From NCBI RefSeq assembly GCF_001039355.2, contig NW_019775792.1:124948-173501 (forward strand): DNA of 48,554 nt, written 5' to 3'. The DNA is from Lingula anatina (Eukaryota > Brachiopoda > Lingulata > Lingulida > Lingulidae). The position numbers and the translations under genes were made by a program. The notes beneath the pieces are model-generated. The model was not told the origin of the DNA, made no database searches, and worked only from the letters and a program-made list of their open reading frames with translations. Of the stretch, positions 34,921 to 47,000 are shown piece by piece (within the stretch, counting starts at the first letter, position 1; the number at the start of each line of letters is the position of its first letter).

Positions 34921-35375
34921 AAGCTGTTCATTCTTCTTCTTTATCAGATATATCGGTAAAAATCAAATGTATTCCCCCTTTGGACTTGTAATTACATGTA
35001 GCACATGAATGCTCTGAAAACCAGCACATGTATAATCCGAAACCGCCTCGTAGTAAAAAAAATGTCACCAAAACGTAGAATTATTACTCCAGTGGACTTG
35101 AAATAAACATCCGTTTGATTTTGACTATGTTCCGTAACCGCCTCGTCGTCAGAAATAACAATAAAAAACAAGAATTATTACTCCCGTGAGCTTGTAATAA
35201 ACATCCGTCGATTTTGAATATATTCCGAAACTGCCTCGCTGTCAGAAATATCACCAAAAAGTAAATTTCTTTCTCCTTTGCACTTGTGAAAAATTAGTTT
35301 GACTATATTCCGGTCCGACGCTCCTGATTTATCAGAAATGTCACTAAAAAGTAGAGGTTTTGCCTTGGGACCTTG
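34921..35375. repeat. Degenerate tandem repeat, period about 90 bp
   Basis: The motif CCGAAACCGCCTCG with variants recurs at about 35038, 35134 and 35225, with a more decayed copy near 35313. It is followed each time by TCAGAAAT-type and CACCAAAA-type blocks and an ACTCC..TGxACTTG block. Four to five decayed copies. Confidence 0.75.
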
Positions 35376-35673
35376 TTTCCGCAGCAATCCCAGCTAGGTG
35401 TGGCTCAGCTGAGACGTGCATGGTCAGTGTCGACGGTTGATTAAATACTTCTCAAGCCAGTTGAACGTCCACGACAAGTATTTAGCAAAAATTGACCTAA
35501 TTGGTCAGACATTACGTAAGAATTTGGCGGGAGGTGACCAGCGCACGTGGACGAGTTTATTCCGTATAACATCTCTAGAGCGTGACATTGGGTCACTTTA
35601 TTCGCTTTTAGGGGTGTCTTAGGATGAAATGACTGTATTTTTTGCTCGGTATGTATGTCAAATAAAACACTAG

Positions 35674-35755
35674 CTGTCACCGTCTCGCGATATATGCCAT
35701 GAACACCTCTCGTTGACGCTCGAGGTGTTATGGCATATATCGCTCGGGTGACAGT
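35674..35755. repeat. Long hairpin element (about 33-bp arms)
   Basis: Left arm starts CTGTCACC and contains CGATATATGCCAT; right arm contains ATGGCATATATCG and ends GGTGACAG. The arms are near-perfect complements apart from a three-base bulge and one extra base. The loop is about TCGTTGACGCTCG. Confidence 0.85.
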
Positions 35756-35805
35756 GTCAAGTCTGTATAAATGGCACATATATTGATAACAGGTAATATT
35801 ACTAA

Positions 35806-35871
35806 ACGTGTGATATTTCCGCTTCATGCATTGGCTTATAAAAGACAGCATTATTTACATATATTCGATAT
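35806..35871. repeat. Dispersed direct repeat, copy 2
   Basis: Second copy of 34119-34185, same orientation, 1.69 kb away. Each copy is near a hairpin element. Confidence 0.8.
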
Positions 35872-36575
35872 TTATTGCAACAAATAATTCTATTTTGAAT
35901 GACAGTATGAATCTCACCACAACAAGCTTCTAATATTGCCCCCTACCCCCTTCTTGGTAAAATCTTGTTTTTTTTTTCGCTAGTGAAATATACATAATTA
36001 TCTCGTGAGAAGTGTATTCTACAGTTTAGCTTTCGATTTTGACCCTTGTATTGTAAAAAAAAACACATACTACACACACTGGACAATAGAAGTTAAACCC
36101 CTTGAATCAGAGTAATCAATGTTATAATGCCTGCTCTACTTATAATGTGACTAATGAGTATAAAACCGCTGTACCATGTAATTGTACTGTTGATCTTTTT
36201 GTGAAATTTGATGTTAATAAAATGATACCAGGTGCATATCAGTCCACAGTCATTTATCTCCCCCAGAGTATTGGTTCAGAAAGGGTTACACTTGTATTGT
36301 CCAGTGTGTGCATGTTCCCCAGTGATCACTTGAAAAAACTTCAACTGATGGCCAGAAAACCTTTATTTTTAATCAAAGCACCAAAAACAGTCCCAAGTTT
36401 CACACAGAAAATAAATAATAAATAATAAATAAAATAAATAAATAAAAACCAAAGTCAGTTCCCTGGCTTAATTGACTAGGATTTTCATGAGAGTTCTGCT
36501 ACACTACTCCTTATATGGTAAAATATGCACATGTGACCATGTAACGTTGGTAAGTAGCCAGAGAACCCCTGACTT

Positions 36576-36576
<1 letters not shown>

Positions 36577-36615
<39 letters not shown>
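36577..36615. repeat. Poly-T tract next to assembly gap
   Basis: 39 T followed by G-rich sequence and the gap; low-complexity sequence probably stopped the assembly. Confidence 0.9.
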
Positions 36616-36619
<4 letters not shown>

Positions 36620-36648
36620 GGGGGTTTTGGGGGTACAGGGGGGTGTTT

Positions 36649-36953
36649 NNNNNNNNNNNNNNNNNNNNNNNNNNNNNNNNNNNNNNNNNNNNNNNNNNNN
36701 NNNNNNNNNNNNNNNNNNNNNNNNNNNNNNNNNNNNNNNNNNNNNNNNNNNNNNNNNNNNNNNNNNNNNNNNNNNNNNNNNNNNNNNNNNNNNNNNNNNN
36801 NNNNNNNNNNNNNNNNNNNNNNNNNNNNNNNNNNNNNNNNNNNNNNNNNNNNNNNNNNNNNNNNNNNNNNNNNNNNNNNNNNNNNNNNNNNNNNNNNNNN
36901 NNNNNNNNNNNNNNNNNNNNNNNNNNNNNNNNNNNNNNNNNNNNNNNNNNNNN
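36649..36953. other. Assembly gap (305 N)
   Basis: Undetermined bases. The missing 3' exons of the minus-strand SRCR gene are likely lost in or beyond this gap. Confidence 0.98.
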
Positions 36954-36979
36954 AATTAAAGTAAAAGAAAAACTGATAC

Positions 36980-39900
36980 CAGAGTGGGCGTCCTCGAAGC
37001 CTAGTTGTCTGCAAACGACTTTGGCGTCCTTAATTCCCCACCCCTCCTCACACACCCTCCTCCACTCTCCATTATGATAGATCTCCACGCGTCCTTGGTA
37101 GTGTGTGTCTCCATCTTGAAGACGAACGTCTCCGTCGGCTTTAAAAGAAGAAACAAAAAGAAACTATAGAAAAAAGAAAAAAGGCGCCATGTCTACAGTT
37201 GTCTTCCAGGTAGCAACCTATAACATTATTAATTGAAAGTAAAACGTAAAGAGATAACAACTGTTCGTTTTGGCCAAAAATGAAATTAACACTTAACAAT
37301 GGTAAATGGATATCCATTCCCAAATTCAAAATTAGTCCCCCCCCCCTTTTTTTTTAAGAGTGTAGCCATCTATGGAGGTCACGTGTCGTGATGGCAAGCA
37401 CAAATTCCAAAGTAATTGTGTTAACCGATGTTTTGGGGTACAATATTATTAATTTATTTTAATGAATTATTTACAATATACACTGTATTTATTGTGAAAT
37501 ATGGATGTCTTACGAACGGTCGTTTTGCCTTTAACCTTGAATGAATGGAACTGGTGATGAGATTCATTTCTGGATTTAGACTTAAGACTCTAACTGTTTT
37601 AGCTCAAGATACTTTTTTCAGTCATTTTCAGTGACGTTTCTCAGCAAAGGCCACTGATTCTGATACATTTTATTATTTTTTTTCAGCAATTAACCGTATC
37701 AAAACGGTAACCGTTATGTACGTGGTGGCCACATGTAAACATCATAGTTCGAACACTAGTATTGTTTCCCTAAAGGCTAAATGACTACGCTACTGCTTAC
37801 ATGTACGTAGCTTCTACTTTGTGTTGTTGCCTTATTGTGGTTTTCCGATCGATAACTCTGCAACATACTAGTGCATAATCGACAGTTAAGCACATAGTAT
37901 ATAATAAAGAATATTGACTTTATTTCCTGATGAAAAGTGCATGGGACATAAGTTCGATGAGCGAAAAAATCACAACTGATGACTAGCAAAAACTTCACAC
38001 TGCTTTTTTTTTACTATTGATAGAAAATCCCTACCGACGCTAATCAACCTTTCAACTTTATAAAACATGTAAATCGTGTCTAGTTATGACAATTTAGGTC
38101 CTATACCACTCGACACGTTGTAAAAATAACCTCAAGAACTGTTATCCCCTCGGCATTGTCAATGCTTCAGAGTGTTCGGATTTTATCAAATACGTCCGGG
38201 CCATTCCGTGGTATTTAGTCCCCAGCCCTTAAGTTTTCAAAAAAGACTCCTACTTAAAAAACTTATAATTTTTGAAACCAGACACAACAAGGCACCAGCA
38301 TCCAAAATAAATTTTAGTTTGTGATAATGAATTATGATTTAATTGACACTTTTATCTGGAAACTTATAAAATAGTGCTAGGGAAGGACACTTTCATTTTT
38401 GAAATACAGTATTTTTCATAAAAGTGATTATTTGAAACAATATTTCTGAATCTAATGCACTTGACTAAATGTACAAAGATAAAGGCTAAATACATTACAT
38501 ATAACTTATTGTTTAAATTTAGCCAAGTGCATTAGATTCAGATATATTTGATTATGAGATAATGGATTGATTAATATCAATTTGTCCTTCCCGGATGATT
38601 TTGGTACCTATTTTTTTTTTTCAGTTTTCTCAGTAACTACAAAAGCTAAAAACTTATAACTTCAATGTTCTCCTCAAACATGATATGGGCCAGCAAAATA
38701 TGAAAACAAAATTGCTCAGAACCACTTCAGTGAGAAATTAAATCAAAATATGTAAACATTAAACATGACACCTAGCACCGTAAAAGTACATGTGAAACAT
38801 TTTGATTTGACAATAAGAGTTCAGGTGACCAATGAAACCTAAATCCTTATGCCTTGCAAGATAATCTTAAACTTAAAGTGCACAATAATTATATATATAG
38901 AGGCATTTCATTTGAGAAACTTTTTATTTGAATGAATTATTTGAAAGTTATTATAAATCTGGACAATTTATTATAATTTAACTAATGAATTTGGTAAAAT
39001 TTCACTTAAATGTCCCAGTACTATTTAAAGATGATCAGAGCAGATGATAACTCATATCATAGTCAAAAATAGTAATATGTTTGTCAGTGAAATATATGAT
39101 CATGGAAAAATACGCTTACCTTTGATATTATTTATCAAACTTATGTTGGTAAATATATCATAAAACATTATAATTAGCCTCGTTTTACATTTATTTAGCA
39201 ATGGACAAAACGTACTTCCCAGATGCGTCCTTCACAGATGCCTACTTGATTTTTATACATGCAAAATTTTCAAATTAAAAAAATCTCGCAAAAACTTTAC
39301 AGAGACATGTATGTAGAAAGTGAAATAATCAAATATTCAAATTTTGACTTGATTTTTAAAATATCTCCACCAACAGAGTGTTGGTGTTAAAGTTAACAGT
39401 CAAAATTCCATGTCCATTCCATGTCCTTCCAAGATGTTTGCTAATTATTACTAATTATTTTCCTTGACTATTAGAATTTTATTCCTAATTTTTTGCTTAA
39501 ATATAACTTACATATAAAGGTATAAACGACTAAAATGGGCCTTTCAACTCTTTTTTTAATTTTTAAATATTTTCATTTGATGTGCCAAATGTCCTTCCAA
39601 AACGAAGAAAAACACCACGAAATGGCCCTTCCAAAGATTCAGTTGTAACGCAGTTCGCGAAAATACCTCTAAAATGATTTTAAAAAAATGTTTTAGTGCA
39701 TAATCTATTTTTCTGAGAATTACTATTTAGTATAATTATGTACCATTCCGCTTTTTAGCTGCAAATTAATATTTAAAAAAAATATCTTTATTTTATTGAC
39801 CCATAACCCTTGTCATTAAAATTCCAAACAAATAGTTGTACATACTTAATTAAGAATTAACCCTTGCGATGCAGTTGATCTTATTTAAGCTCAATGATAT

Positions 39901-39981
39901 TTACTTACTTTGACCTTGGATGTCCTCGAGAATCCATGAAATTACAAGTAAAATAAGGAAAATTGTGTTGAACCGCCACAT
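36980..39981 (-). CDS. SRCR-domain secreted protein, left paralogue, truncated by gap
   Basis: Exon 1 (39909-39981) encodes a signal peptide, [20 protein letters not shown] then IQGQ. It ends in phase 1 at gtaagt. Exon 2 (36980-37138) gives the N-terminal half of an SRCR domain: [28 protein letters not shown] and VVCRQLGF. It ends in phase 1 at gtatca, 27 bases before the gap. Only these two exons are present; the second half of the domain was not found left of the gap. Exon structure, phases and even intron sequence match the plus-strand gene at 43071, so this is one arm of an inverted duplication. An in-frame ATG further upstream exists but the signal-peptide start is preferred. SRCR proteins are extracellular binding modules common in innate immunity. 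Confidence 0.85.
38443..38544. repeat. Hairpin/foldback element, 28-bp arms
   Basis: TCTGAATCTAATGCACTTG near the left end and its complement CAAGTGCATTAGATTCAGA near the right end, separated by about 46 AT-rich bases. It lies in the long intron of the minus-strand SRCR gene and is absent from the short intron of the paralogue. Confidence 0.85.
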
Positions 39982-40041
39982 CTTCACCTCAGCCAGGTAA
40001 ATCTTGCTTTGGTCGATTGTATACATCTGCGCATGACAATG

Positions 40042-40421
40042 TTTTTTGTCTCTGCGTTGTGAGGGACGGTAACGATCGATATTAGCAGGCAATTTTTTGT
40101 TGTGTTTCCAATGAAAAGCTGATATAAAGTTAAACACATATCTTTTTAAGCATAAATGTGAGTAGGCTGGCATTATTTAGGAAAGATGTGTTTTGTTGTC
40201 TTTCACTTGAAACGCTTGTTTTCCATGTCAGTACAAAGTTCTTGGTCTTTATTCCATCACGTATATTTGTGTTTTCGTTTGTGCGTTGTTAGGGGGCACC
40301 AGGATCGATATAAGTTAGCAATCTTTTGTTGTATTTCCAATAAAAAGCTGATATTAAGTTAAACCCATGTTTGATTCAGCAAACTTGGGTGTTTGCAGGC
40401 ATTATTTTAGGAAAGAGGCCC
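40042..40421. repeat. Tandem duplication of SRCR upstream region
   Basis: Roughly 40042-40188 and 40272-40421 are two copies with TTTTTGTTGTGTTTCCAATG versus TCTTTTGTTGTATTTCCAAT, AAAAGCTGATAT, AAGTTAAAC and GGCATTAT-TTAGGAAAGA in common. They lie upstream of the left SRCR gene and probably contain its promoter. An inverted copy is at about 42890-42985. Confidence 0.75.
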
Positions 40422-40667
40422 AATGGTCTCCCCGCCTAGGCATGCCCCATACGTTGGAGTAAATCTGGACTCCGAGATTAAATTGCCAAGCCCCTGCAGT
40501 GACGGCGCGTGTGGAGGCGGGGCGACCACCATGGAATTAGCGGCATCGCTTTTGAAGTAGGGTCTGCCATATTTATTCGGCGGATCAGTTAGTACCCGGA
40601 TAATCTATTCTGAATGACCCATAGTGTGATTTAAAACAAATATATTAGGTACATAACTAAGGGACCA

Positions 40668-40806
40668 TTCCCACAGATATTAGGATCAATCTATCTCCCT
40701 GGGGAGTCTCACTTAATTGCTGTCCACTTGTCCGGCTTAAATGTCTGTCACGCCTAGTAAAACTGTTAAGGGGTAATTATCAGATGGATCGATCTAAGCA
40801 TGGGAA
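40668..40806. mobile_element. MITE family copy 2 (139 bp)
   Basis: Starts TTCCCACAGATATTAGGATC and ends GATCGATCTAAGCATGGGAA, an imperfect terminal inverted repeat. Interior blocks GGGGAGTCTCACT and TCCGGCTTAAATGTC are shared with 34671-34870. It is shorter by an internal deletion. Confidence 0.72.
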
Positions 40807-41596
40807 CCCAGTCTAACACCACGTTTAATCGGGTCTCATGATCATGCATTAGCATAATAATGAGGTGTAGAAAATCACAAATATTTTTTAAGCCGAATGA
40901 AATAAATGTAATATTAAAAGAGAATATTTTAATAACTTAATCATAATATTTCAAAAATGAAACAAATGTAACATTGATATCGTTATTTTTGTTAGGAAAG
41001 AAAGCTTTCTTGTGTCATCAGGAGCAGGCATGTGTTTTTGAATATAAGCATTTTTTTTCTTGTATTTATCATATATTAACTACAGTGGGAAAAATCTCAA
41101 TTTCAATTAAATGAAGGACGCGTCCGATGTTCTTTTAACTTATTAAGTGTAACAGCACCTTCATTGTTAATTGTTAGTTCATAGAAAGCTGCCAAGAAGT
41201 GAATTACAAACACAGAGGCAGAAAGAGAGAGAATTATTAGCACCGCTATCGATCGACACAGCTATTTCTTTCCAATTAATTTGTAATAGGTATAACAATC
41301 TTACCTGTATATCCAGTTCTAGTCTCTTGCAATTGACACCTATCCACACAAAGCTGGTCGCAACTAGCACACAGCGCAACTAACACAATCAAGGAAAACC
41401 ACGGACAGCATTTCACGACTCAGTTAACCCGATGCTAATACACGGATATAGATTAAACCCAGGGCAACTAACACAACGTATAATATCCCAAGTTACATAT
41501 AATGTCTTTCGAGCATCAAACAAACGTTATCTGAAAAAGATGCCTCTCCAAACTAGTTGTTTGTGTTTTTATCTTCCTGAAAATCAGATATATTTT

Positions 41597-41597
<1 letters not shown>

Positions 41598-41646
<49 letters not shown>
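41598..41646. repeat. (ATA)n microsatellite
   Basis: About 16 units in the spacer between the head-to-head SRCR genes. Confidence 0.95.
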
Positions 41647-41648
<2 letters not shown>

Positions 41649-42784
41649 TATCATTAAACCCGAAAAGACACCAAAAACAATATCAATGACTTACATGAAA
41701 ATTTTAAATTTTTGCCCTTTGATGTTTATGCGGCTGGCTTGCATTTCGGTGCCTTTACAACATGTTTGTGGGGGATATTAGCCACAACTTTATTTATGAC
41801 AAGTCAGCTTTATCAGTTATAAATATAAGGAAAAGTGGAATATCAGTCTGCATTTTCAATCTTGCTACAATCAAAAGGGGGCAGTTGCTTTTATTAAACT
41901 TTCAAAAAAAAACTCTCGTGATTTTCTTGCGAGATTCCCGTTACTTGTCATGTGACAATCATGCGACAGTCTGTGTGGACATTTAGGAGCACAGTGTAGA
42001 CTGCAGTCTATTAACTCCCATGTACAATTATAAATTGGAGCGTATTGTTTGTGAAACGATCTGTATTGTTATAGGGTGTGTCGAGGAGCATTGTACAATC
42101 AAACAAAAAAAAACACACTGAGATGTATATAGTCATAGAATTTTCGAGAATACAGGATTGATCAAAGCATCGTCTTTCTTAACAATGTTAAATTTGTTTC
42201 ATTTTCAATATATTATTAAGAACTTAAATCTCTTTATTTATTTTTTTTTTTTATTTACTTCGTTCGGCTTTAATATTATATTTGTGGTTTTTAGTTCTTA
42301 TAATTATGCTACTGCATATGAGACGTGTTTAAGCGTGGTGTCAATTAAGTAAGATAATTTTAGTCACACTATCTTCAATATCATAGACTTTTAACTCTGT
42401 GGTGCGTTTAAATACACGGCCCATGTGCTTTTAACTTGTATGGCGCGGTGTCTATTAGCACATTTACCGGGTATATACTCATAAATGTAATCTATTTTAT
42501 CATGAAATACTGTGTTTGGTGATCCAACGTATTCTATTTCTTTGCGAATCCATATAATCTTTTTCCATGGGTTTAATATCCAATTTACAGTATACATGTC
42601 GAGGCCCGTGAGAGATGAAATGGCTTTTAATATTTATATAAGAAAAGTTTAAATCGCCTATTTGCGTCATTTGTTCTCTCTCTTTTTAATCTTTAGTACC
42701 CACCGTCTGGAAATATACAACGGACGCTTTTGCAAACATAATTCAAGCAGTTGAAAAGGTGCAAGCACAAAGGCAAATGCAATA

Positions 42785-43070
42785 ATGCGTGATGGAATAA
42801 AATAATTGAAATGAATAGCACAAACGTTTCACGTGAACGACAACAAAACACGTCCTTCATAAAATAATATCAGCAAGCACAGGTATGTTTGCTTAATAAG
42901 GTAAGACTTTAACTTAAAAACGCAGGCTTTTCGTTGGAAATACAACAAAACATTGCCCGCTTACCAGTATGTTGATCGCTACCGTGAACACTACAAAGCA
43001 GAATCAAAAACATTGTCATGCGCAGATGCATGCAGTCGACCGGTGTAAGATTTACCTGGCTGAGGTGAAC
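42785..43070 (+). promoter_or_regulatory. Upstream region of right SRCR gene, inverted copy of 39982-40265
   Basis: Blocks in the same order and opposite orientation as upstream of the left SRCR gene: GTGATGGAATAAA, TTTCACGTGAACGACAACAA, GGAAATACAACAAAACATTG, AAAAACATTGTCATGCGCAG and TTTACCTGGCTGAGGTGAAC. It should contain the promoter and 5' leader. Confidence 0.65.
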
Positions 43071-44027
43071 ATGAGGCAATTGAACACAATGTTCCTTGTT
43101 ATATTGGTCATTTCATGGATTCCCAGGGACATCCAAGGGCAAAGTAAGTAAACACATTTTTATCAAGCTACAATTACAAGTAGTCACAAAGGTTAATTTT
43201 AAAATTACCTGTTTGGGTTGGTCAGGATTTTCTCTCAGTGTGGGCAAGTTTTAGCATTAGTGAAAAAAAAACAGAGTTAAGTTTTTATTTTCCGACACTA
43301 ATTGTAAATTTCTTCCATTTATTGAACTAATGTCCAAAGTGCTTTCCCTCTTAGATTAAATAATGTTTTCATTTGTACATATTTAGCATAGCCTATATAC
43401 TTGCCTGCCGATCAGGTGCTACATGTAGTATACTGAGGACTTATCAATCGTAAAACATTCCTAAGTCAACAACGCAAAGTAGACGTTACGTACATGTATG
43501 TAGTAGTTTAGTTATATAGCTTAAAGAGAAATAGTGGCAGTGTTTGAATTAGGGTGTTTACATGTGGCCACTACGTATGTAAAGGCTACCGTTTTGATAC
43601 TGTTAATCACTGTTAAAAGGACAAAGAGTACGAATAAAAACAGTTAAGGTGAAATGTTAACAAATAATCTAATCACCAGTGCCGTACATTCAAGGTTCCG
43701 TTAAGTTGTCTTTGTCATCAATCTAGTAAGGGGCTGCTACATGGAAGACAACTGTATCTATAACGCTGTTTTTTCCTTTCTTTTCCATTAATGTCTTTTT
43801 TTCTCTTTTTTCAAGCCGATGGAGACGTTCGAATTCGAGATGGAGACACACAGTACCAAGGCCGCGTGGAGATCTACCATAACGGGGAGTGGCGGAGGGT
43901 GTGTGAGGAGGGGTGGGGAATTAACGACGCCAAAGTTGTTTGCGGGCAATTAGGCTTCGAAGACGCCCACGCTGGTATCAAAATATCTTTTCATTTTAAT
44001 TCTGTTGTTGTTATTTAAAAATAAACA

Positions 44028-44079
<52 letters not shown>

Positions 44080-47000
44080 CCTTTAAATGAAAGTTTATCT
44101 TATCACTTGCTGCTATATCTTCTGCTTAGGAAAATTGTAAGATACATTTTCTCCGCTTGGGGTGGGGGCATGTCCTTTTTCCCTAAATCCGCCGGATTTT
44201 TGTATTTGAATACAGTCATATACCAGGGAATCTAATTTTGTCTCCTTTCTTATGACGAGTGTCTAGCAGTTTTATGTTCTAAAATAGTACACTTACAGTC
44301 ATACTTAAATATTTTATAACAGGGCATGTCAACCATAATCCGAGAGGAACAGGGGCATTTTGGCTGTCCGATGTGAACTGCGCCGGCACGGAAGACGCTT
44401 TGAACAACTGCACGTCCGGAGGTTGGGGCAACATCAACTCTGCATGTGGTATCAATGACTACGACGATGCTTGGGTCATCTGTAAAGCACGTACGTACCT
44501 GAAAATACGGTGCCATTTTAAAGGATATGTATACCTGTAAATAAAAGCAGCAACATGTGTGATACAGCTTTCATTTTCCACCTTATCTTCAATGGGCCTC
44601 AACATCGCGACAGCGCTTCTTTCGATGTAGTCAGACCAAAGTTTCTTACATTTGATTGAAGTGATGTTTACCCCTTCCTATTGAGATATCCATGTTGTTT
44701 TTTGTTTGTTTGTTGTTTTTTTCTCAATCCAAGTCTTTTAGAAAGATAAAGACATATGAATCCTTCCTTAGTTACTCGATTCAGTGGCCCATAATTCAAA
44801 ATACAATGAGTCACAACTACGACTGTGTCTTTAACCGCCTAACTTTCCAAACTTCAGTATGGCGAGATTTAAGTGGTATTCAGAGTCTCGTAAAAGAACG
44901 ATTGCATCACAAATCTGAATGTTAGTCTTGCATATTAGTCAGACGGGTTGTTAAGTCTTGCATATTACTCTGATGGGTTGTTTAAAAACACATCAAAATG
45001 TGGTTTTTAGGATGGCAATCAGTTAACAGGATAGTAATGGATAAGCATCCTTTTTTCCTTCATACATGTAGAATTCGAGAACTTACAATGTCTAATCTGT
45101 TTTAAATTTTGTTTCCGTGCTTTCAGCGGGCGATGGGGACTTGCGTCTAGTTAACACGTCAAATGCATACGAAGGTAGCTTGGAAATACAATATGGTGGA
45201 AGATGGGGGAGGGTTTGTGGCTACGGGTGGGATCTTACAAGTGCCAACGTAGCGTGCAAGCAGCTTGGTTTTACCGGAGCCCATACACCGATATCAAATA
45301 TGTCAACGCGGGGGTCAGGTGAGTTTTCATAATTTACATACAATAAATTTCCTTTGGTCGTTCAGTTTACAGCAGTTCATAGGTAACCACTGGAAAAGAC
45401 GATGTAGGCTTTTCAAGATAAATGGATAAATCTCTTACCAAACTGTTGTCATTATAATATTAGTTCCATAGATGGATTTCAGTAGAATATAACATGGTTG
45501 GAAAGTCTTAGTATTTTTATTTTACAAATAAATAAATAAATAAGTAATTTACAAATAAATAAATAAATAAAAATGATGGGACATTTAAATTAATTTATAT
45601 TCGTCGATTTATTTATTTTATATGTGTGCATATTTCTTTGTTTCCTTTAAATTTGTATTTATAATCTACATTCTGATTTTGTTCATATCATATTTTGCTG
45701 TTTTATAAAACATACCTGGATCACTACATGGCATGAAAAAATGTTATAGTTAGGCTTTACACGATAAGATCAATGTGAAAGACAGCAATTGATGGTATTC
45801 TTTTCAAACACCAGGGCGATACTGGATTCAGAATTTGAATTGCCAGGGATCCGAGGCGTCCCTGTCAGATTGCTACCATGACGGCGTTGGAGAAATAAAC
45901 CCACAGTATTGTGACGAGACCTCATTACATGACGCCGGCGTTCTGTGTAAAGGGCGTGAGTAGATATTCATTCGGGGCTCAAGCCGATTCCGCTTCACAA
46001 AGAAATATCAAATCTCATGCTGTCTTAATTCATATAGACAGCTTTTCAAAAATGATTGGAATTAGCCGACCATATTATTGTGTTGAATAAAACTTAACTA
46101 AAAAGACGTTGGTGGCCGTTAAGATATTTTGAAAAACGCAATTCAGTTCATTCAAATTGCGTACTAAGGTGACAAAATATGCCGTTAAATAAATTTCAGA
46201 CCTTTTGTAAAAAAAAAAAAGGATTTTGAAAACAGGGTTGTGAAACAGGGACAAGTTGGAGAACAAGTTTGAGCATTTTGAATTCCGGGTTCTATTTCAG
46301 AATCATTTAATGTGATTATGTATATGATTATTATATTTTTGTGGACGACGTATGTAAATCTTCATATAGTATTTCGTAACGGTCTTTGCAAAAGATAATG
46401 ACTGATGTGTCCTCAAGGTGATTTGTTTGAAAACTTCTTTGTATTTGAAAACAATGTTTCGTATTTAACTAATTTACACCATAGACTGTAAACAAAAATG
46501 AATCTGTACAATGTTGTACATAGGGTAAAAAATTATAATGTCAGGAAGCGTTTTGTGCAATGCTGTACTGCACTAGTTATTTGTTTTACCAACAGCCAAT
46601 GACGGAGATGTCAGATTGGTCGGTCCCTCCCAATATATGGGTCGAGTTGAGATATTCTACGCAGGAAACTGGGGGAGAGTGTGTACTAACGGGTGGTCGC
46701 TGAGTGACGCCGTAGTGACCTGCAGACAGCTTGGTTTTAGTGGGATAGTCGGATCCCTCACAAGTTGGACACCGAGGGGGACTTCGAGGGTGCTTTTAGG
46801 TATTGTGTTTCAGTCTATCTGTTTAGTCTCCAGTCTCTCTGGGAGGTTATTTGTCATTGCCTATGTAACAGTCAGACATACGGAAAGTCGTTTACATGTA
46901 GCTTAACCATTTACATTCTTTGTTTACTTTAAATTTTAAAGGCTTGATGCTTATTAGAATGATTACAATATAAGCACCTTTTATTAAATAATTCATAATA

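Larger units (their letters stand above)
32441..36648. other. Gene-poor, repeat-rich region
   Basis: No convincing exon. It holds a pair of direct repeats (34119-34185, 35806-35871), several hairpins, a MITE and a degenerate tandem array, all listed separately. An open stretch at 36102-36425 (with CNACSTYNV and PCNCTVDLF) has no recognised match and is left uncalled. Confidence 0.5.

Noticed and set aside
36102-36425. 107-codon plus-strand frame with CNACSTYNV and PCNCTVDLF
   Set aside because: Considered as a TMEM30/CDC50-like or channel-subunit fragment because of the CxC motif, but the rest does not align from memory and no exon borders were found.
36504-37088. Open frames running across the 305-N gap
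   Set aside because: The apparent length is produced by undetermined bases; only the SRCR exon at 36980-37138 is supported.
38390-39630. Recurrent TGTCCTTCC/CCCTTCC motifs in the SRCR intron
   Set aside because: Irregular spacing and short length; no array or secondary structure seen.
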